DNA of 31,367 nucleotides, taken from Thermoplasmatota archaeon (lineage in GTDB: Archaea > Thermoplasmatota > Thermoplasmata > Methanomassiliicoccales > Methanomassiliicoccaceae). Position numbers and translations under genes: made by a program. This document shows positions 28,969 through 31,367 of this stretch, piece after piece. Each line of letters starts with the position of its first letter. Within the stretch, counting starts at the first letter, position 1. Location: the NCBI GenBank assembly GCA_022709105.1, contig JAKIXL010000001.1, positions 1 to 31,367 on the forward strand. Direction: 5' to 3'. Below the pieces are notes generated by a model that ran no database searches, was not told the origin of the DNA, and saw nothing but the letters and a program-made list of their open reading frames with translations.

Positions 28969-31367
28969 ATGATAGCCCAAAAGAGAGCTATACCTAATGG
29001 TCGGCCAACAGGCCGGCCGGGCTCGTTCAGCGACCGCTCCCGTGTCCAGGGAACGTTCAGGAAGCGCAAGTGCTGGAGCCGTTATGGTGTCTCCGACATC
29101 ATCGGCAACCTGCTCATCCTGGCGATCACAGTCACCCTGTTCACCGGAGTGCTGTTCTTCGTGACCTCCTTGCCCGGCCCCAGCGAGAAGGTGTACACCG
29201 ACTTCTCCCCCTCCTTGAAGCTGCTAGGGAACTCCGGCAACGACGCCTATATAAACATCACGCACAAGGGCGGGGAGCCTCTATACAAGTATCGGACGCA
29301 CATCTATCTGTTCGTGGACGAGGTCCCCCAGACCCGCAGCATCACCGACGGGAACATAGTCGGGGATTCCTGGCCCACCGGCATGACATGGTCCTATATG
29401 CTCTCTGGGGTCTTGCCGACCACCAAGCTGAGCGTCATGATCGTGGATACCGTGGCCAATACCGTGGTCTACAGTGCCCCGCTCCAGGGTGGGAACCAAG
29501 CGGCGACCACTCTCCCCATAATTGCCGACCGCGGGCTGACCCCGTCCCCCGCCTACGACGGCCGTCCGGTCCGGTTCTATGCTCAGATCAGCGACCCCTA
29601 TGGAAAGCTTGACAACACCAGCGTTTTCGTCAATGCATCGTCCATAGGCCTGTCTCCGGTCCTTCAGCTCACTTACAACTCCTCCCTCAACCTGTACGTT
29701 TCCGAGTACGTCACCGCGAAGCTCGCATGGGACAGGTCCAACGTCCTGGTGTGCGCAAGCGACACCGCCGGCCGGCGGGTCACTCAGATGATGGTGCTGG
29801 AAGTATACGCCGGCACCGGCTCGGGCACCGGACCATACGCGAACTATCCGGACTTCTTCACCAACGGCACATATCCCCCAGATGCATCCGGCGGTGAGGC
29901 CGGCAGCTCGCTCGGGATCACGTTCTACTACATCAAGCGGACCTCCGACGGCACGATCACCAGGAACTTCACGAACTCCGAGGGCGTGACCATCGAGATA
30001 TGGAGCGATACTCTGAACAACGTTGCCGGGCAGAACTCATTCTACCTCTACCACCCTCTGCTGGGAGTGAACCCCATCGCGCCGTCCACGGACACGGCTT
30101 TCAGGATCGGCGAGACGTTCTCGACGTTCCGGCAGTTCCTGTTCAACTTCACCGCTCCTGGCGCCTCCTACCGCTACCCGTTCCAGATCATAGTGAAGGA
30201 CAATCAGGGCAACACCTTCAACGTGGCCGATTACATCAACGTCAATGGCGCGGACTATCCCCAGCTGGAGACGTACGTGGCCAACGGCAACAACCTGGTG
30301 CGCACCACCAGCTTCAACCATACCGACGACCTCTATCTGATAATCCGTACCAAGGACGTTGACAAGTATACTGATACGGTGTACATCAGCGGCATCGAGG
30401 TCGATGATTACACCGGCAGCTACGTCATAATGAAGGCCCCCACCGCTGTGCCGGCCATGGGCCAGGACCCGGCGTACAGCGCGCCGCTATCGTCGCTGTA
30501 CAAGACCAACGGGCTCACCATTTCCAGGTATGGGGAGAACACCAACAACGGCGTGTACACGCTGAGGATCACTCTCAAGGACGCTAATCAGGGATGGTGG
30601 CTCCCCAAGACGAACTCGTATACGCTGAAGATAACGACCTTCTTCGACAGAGGGACCGGCGGAACGATGGGTGAGACCTACAGCATGCTCAGCTGTCAGT
30701 TCACCGTCACCGCGCCGCTAACGACCATGGACGTGGCCGCGGCCATCGGGTCCGGCTCGTTCACCTGGAGCTCCTCCGGGGCGACCTGGCAGAACAACGC
30801 CATCGCCTGGTTCAAAGGCGGCGACAAGTGGAACGAGAAGATAATCGATTCGAACCCCAGCAGCGGCCCCCTGGGCCTGTACCTGGAAGACCTCACCGGT
30901 GACGGCCGAAACGATCTGGTGGTCGGAGCGCAGGACACCTCCAGGGCCAACCTGTTCTGGTATGAGAACTCCAAGAACGACGGCTCGGAATGGAGCAACG
31001 CCAGGCCGATTTCCTACCCCTTCGACGCGCTGCCTGGCCTGCAGGCAGCGTACACCAGCAGCAAGGGCAATATCAATGAGGACGCATCCGTATGGGCAAC
31101 AAGATCAGGAGGTGGCGAGTTCTACTCTGGCTATTATTGCCAGAACGAAATGTGCACCGCCCTGGCGGTCGCCGACCTAAACAATGACGGCTATGCGGAC
31201 GTGGTCGCCAGCTTCATCCACGTGGTGGTCTATACCTCGGCCACCAGCGAAGGGAACGCCAATCCAAGCAACAGCTGGGGCATGTTCTTCAACCGCGGCG
31301 TGTACGTATTCTGGAACGACGGCAGCGACAATTGGGAGATGACCCCCTTATATGGAACTCTGGACTG
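28969..31367 (+). CDS. Pilin-like surface protein with FG-GAP/VCBS-type repeats, 3' end cut by the window
   Basis: The frame is open from the ATG to the window edge: 799 residues without a stop. The N-terminus is a class III (type IV pilin/archaellin-type) signal: a basic stretch ending KRKCWSRYG, followed by VSDIIGNLLILAITVTLFTG, with likely cleavage after G40 and the pilin helix at 42-65. A long secreted region of about 570 residues follows, with Ser/Thr/Asn/Tyr-rich beta sandwich-like segments and several NxT/S glycosylation sequons (NIT, NTS, NAS, NFT). From about residue 640 come DLTGDGRNDLVVG and then (about 734) DLNNDGYADVV, Ca2+-binding FG-GAP/VCBS repeat motifs of beta-propeller blades. 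GGTGGTG lies just upstream of the ATG. It is probably a cell-surface or adhesive filament-associated protein. The rest of the propeller must lie downstream. Confidence 0.85.
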   Translation, partial: MIAQKRAIPNGRPTGRPGSFSDRSRVQGTFRKRKCWSRYGVSDIIGNLLILAITVTLFTGVLFFVTSLPGPSEKVYTDFSPSLKLLGNSGNDAYINITHKGGEPLYKYRTHIYLFVDEVPQTRSITDGNIVGDSWPTGMTWSYMLSGVLPTTKLSVMIVDTVANTVVYSAPLQGGNQAATTLPIIADRGLTPSPAYDGRPVRFYAQISDPYGKLDNTSVFVNASSIGLSPVLQLTYNSSLNLYVSEYVTAKLAWDRSNVLVCASDTAGRRVTQMMVLEVYAGTGSGTGPYANYPDFFTNGTYPPDASGGEAGSSLGITFYYIKRTSDGTITRNFTNSEGVTIEIWSDTLNNVAGQNSFYLYHPLLGVNPIAPSTDTAFRIGETFSTFRQFLFNFTAPGASYRYPFQIIVKDNQGNTFNVADYINVNGADYPQLETYVANGNNLVRTTSFNHTDDLYLIIRTKDVDKYTDTVYISGIEVDDYTGSYVIMKAPTAVPAMGQDPAYSAPLSSLYKTNGLTISRYGENTNNGVYTLRITLKDANQGWWLPKTNSYTLKITTFFDRGTGGTMGETYSMLSCQFTVTAPLTTMDVAAAIGSGSFTWSSSGATWQNNAIAWFKGGDKWNEKIIDSNPSSGPLGLYLEDLTGDGRNDLVVGAQDTSRANLFWYENSKNDGSEWSNARPISYPFDALPGLQAAYTSSKGNINEDASVWATRSGGGEFYSGYYCQNEMCTALAVADLNNDGYADVVASFIHVVVYTSATSEGNANPSNSWGMFFNRGVYVFWNDGSDNWEMTPLYGTLD

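Noticed and set aside
1..31367. CRISPR arrays, tRNA or rRNA genes, insertion sequences, phage or defence genes
   Set aside because: I looked on both strands and saw no regularly spaced repeats, cloverleaf-like stretches in gaps, transposase motifs or nuclease/toxin pairs; gene content is ordinary chromosomal.

Overview
The window is archaeal DNA of roughly 60% G+C. It carries an archaeal replication and information-processing set: DNA primase small subunit, Orc1/Cdc6, the small subunit of DNA polymerase D, TiaS, ribosomal protein LX, prefoldin alpha and FtsY. It also has an A-type ATP synthase operon in the order H-I-K-E-C-F-A-B-D. Promoters are archaeal (box A about 25-30 bases upstream of the start), and several genes look leaderless. 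PolD, the methanosarcinal-type ATPase gene order and the G+C point to a euryarchaeon, most likely a Thermoplasmata/Methanomassiliicoccales relative. That placement is inference; no 16S rRNA gene or methanogenesis gene lies in the window.

Region by region. 1-2184: the 3' end of priS, an unrecognised four-helix membrane protein, and a radical SAM protein on the minus strand. 2254-3879: the overlapping cluster rplX (L18a/LX)-pfdA-ftsY. 3890-9307: a minus-strand run of a deoxyhypusine synthase-like enzyme, an M20 peptidase, a bacterial-type thiolase, an exported OB-fold protein and tiaS. 9399-11123: a small membrane protein and the GTPase HflX. 11124-11563: a 440-base intergenic region that I read as a replication origin. 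It holds two near-identical origin recognition boxes flanking an AT-rich tract directly upstream of orc1/cdc6, and a third inverted box lies at 9763-9785 beyond hflX. 12818-14276: signal peptidase I and dCMP deaminase, divergently transcribed. 14428-22762: the nine-gene ATP synthase operon, followed by a 50-residue membrane ORF. 22938-28813: a Na+/Ca2+ exchanger-family protein, DP1, an RNA-binding protein, a sugar-phosphate-isomerase-like TIM barrel, a CPBP intramembrane protease with zinc ribbons at both ends, a small basic/acidic protein and a CYTH protein. 28969-end: a large pilin-like cell-surface protein with FG-GAP-type repeats, cut by the window edge.

How it fits together. The origin, its initiator, primase and a PolD subunit lie within about 25 kb. 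Most genes to the left of the origin (3.9-11.1 kb) point left and most to the right (11.6-26.6 kb) point right, as expected for genes co-oriented with replication forks leaving about 11.45 kb. The highly expressed ATP synthase operon lies close to the origin on the leading-strand orientation. The most interesting items are the origin architecture, including the distal inverted box and a tetranucleotide repeat abutting the hflX start; the small ORF after atpD; a second acidic residue in the ATP synthase rotor subunit; the DHS-like enzyme; and the pilin/FG-GAP fusion.
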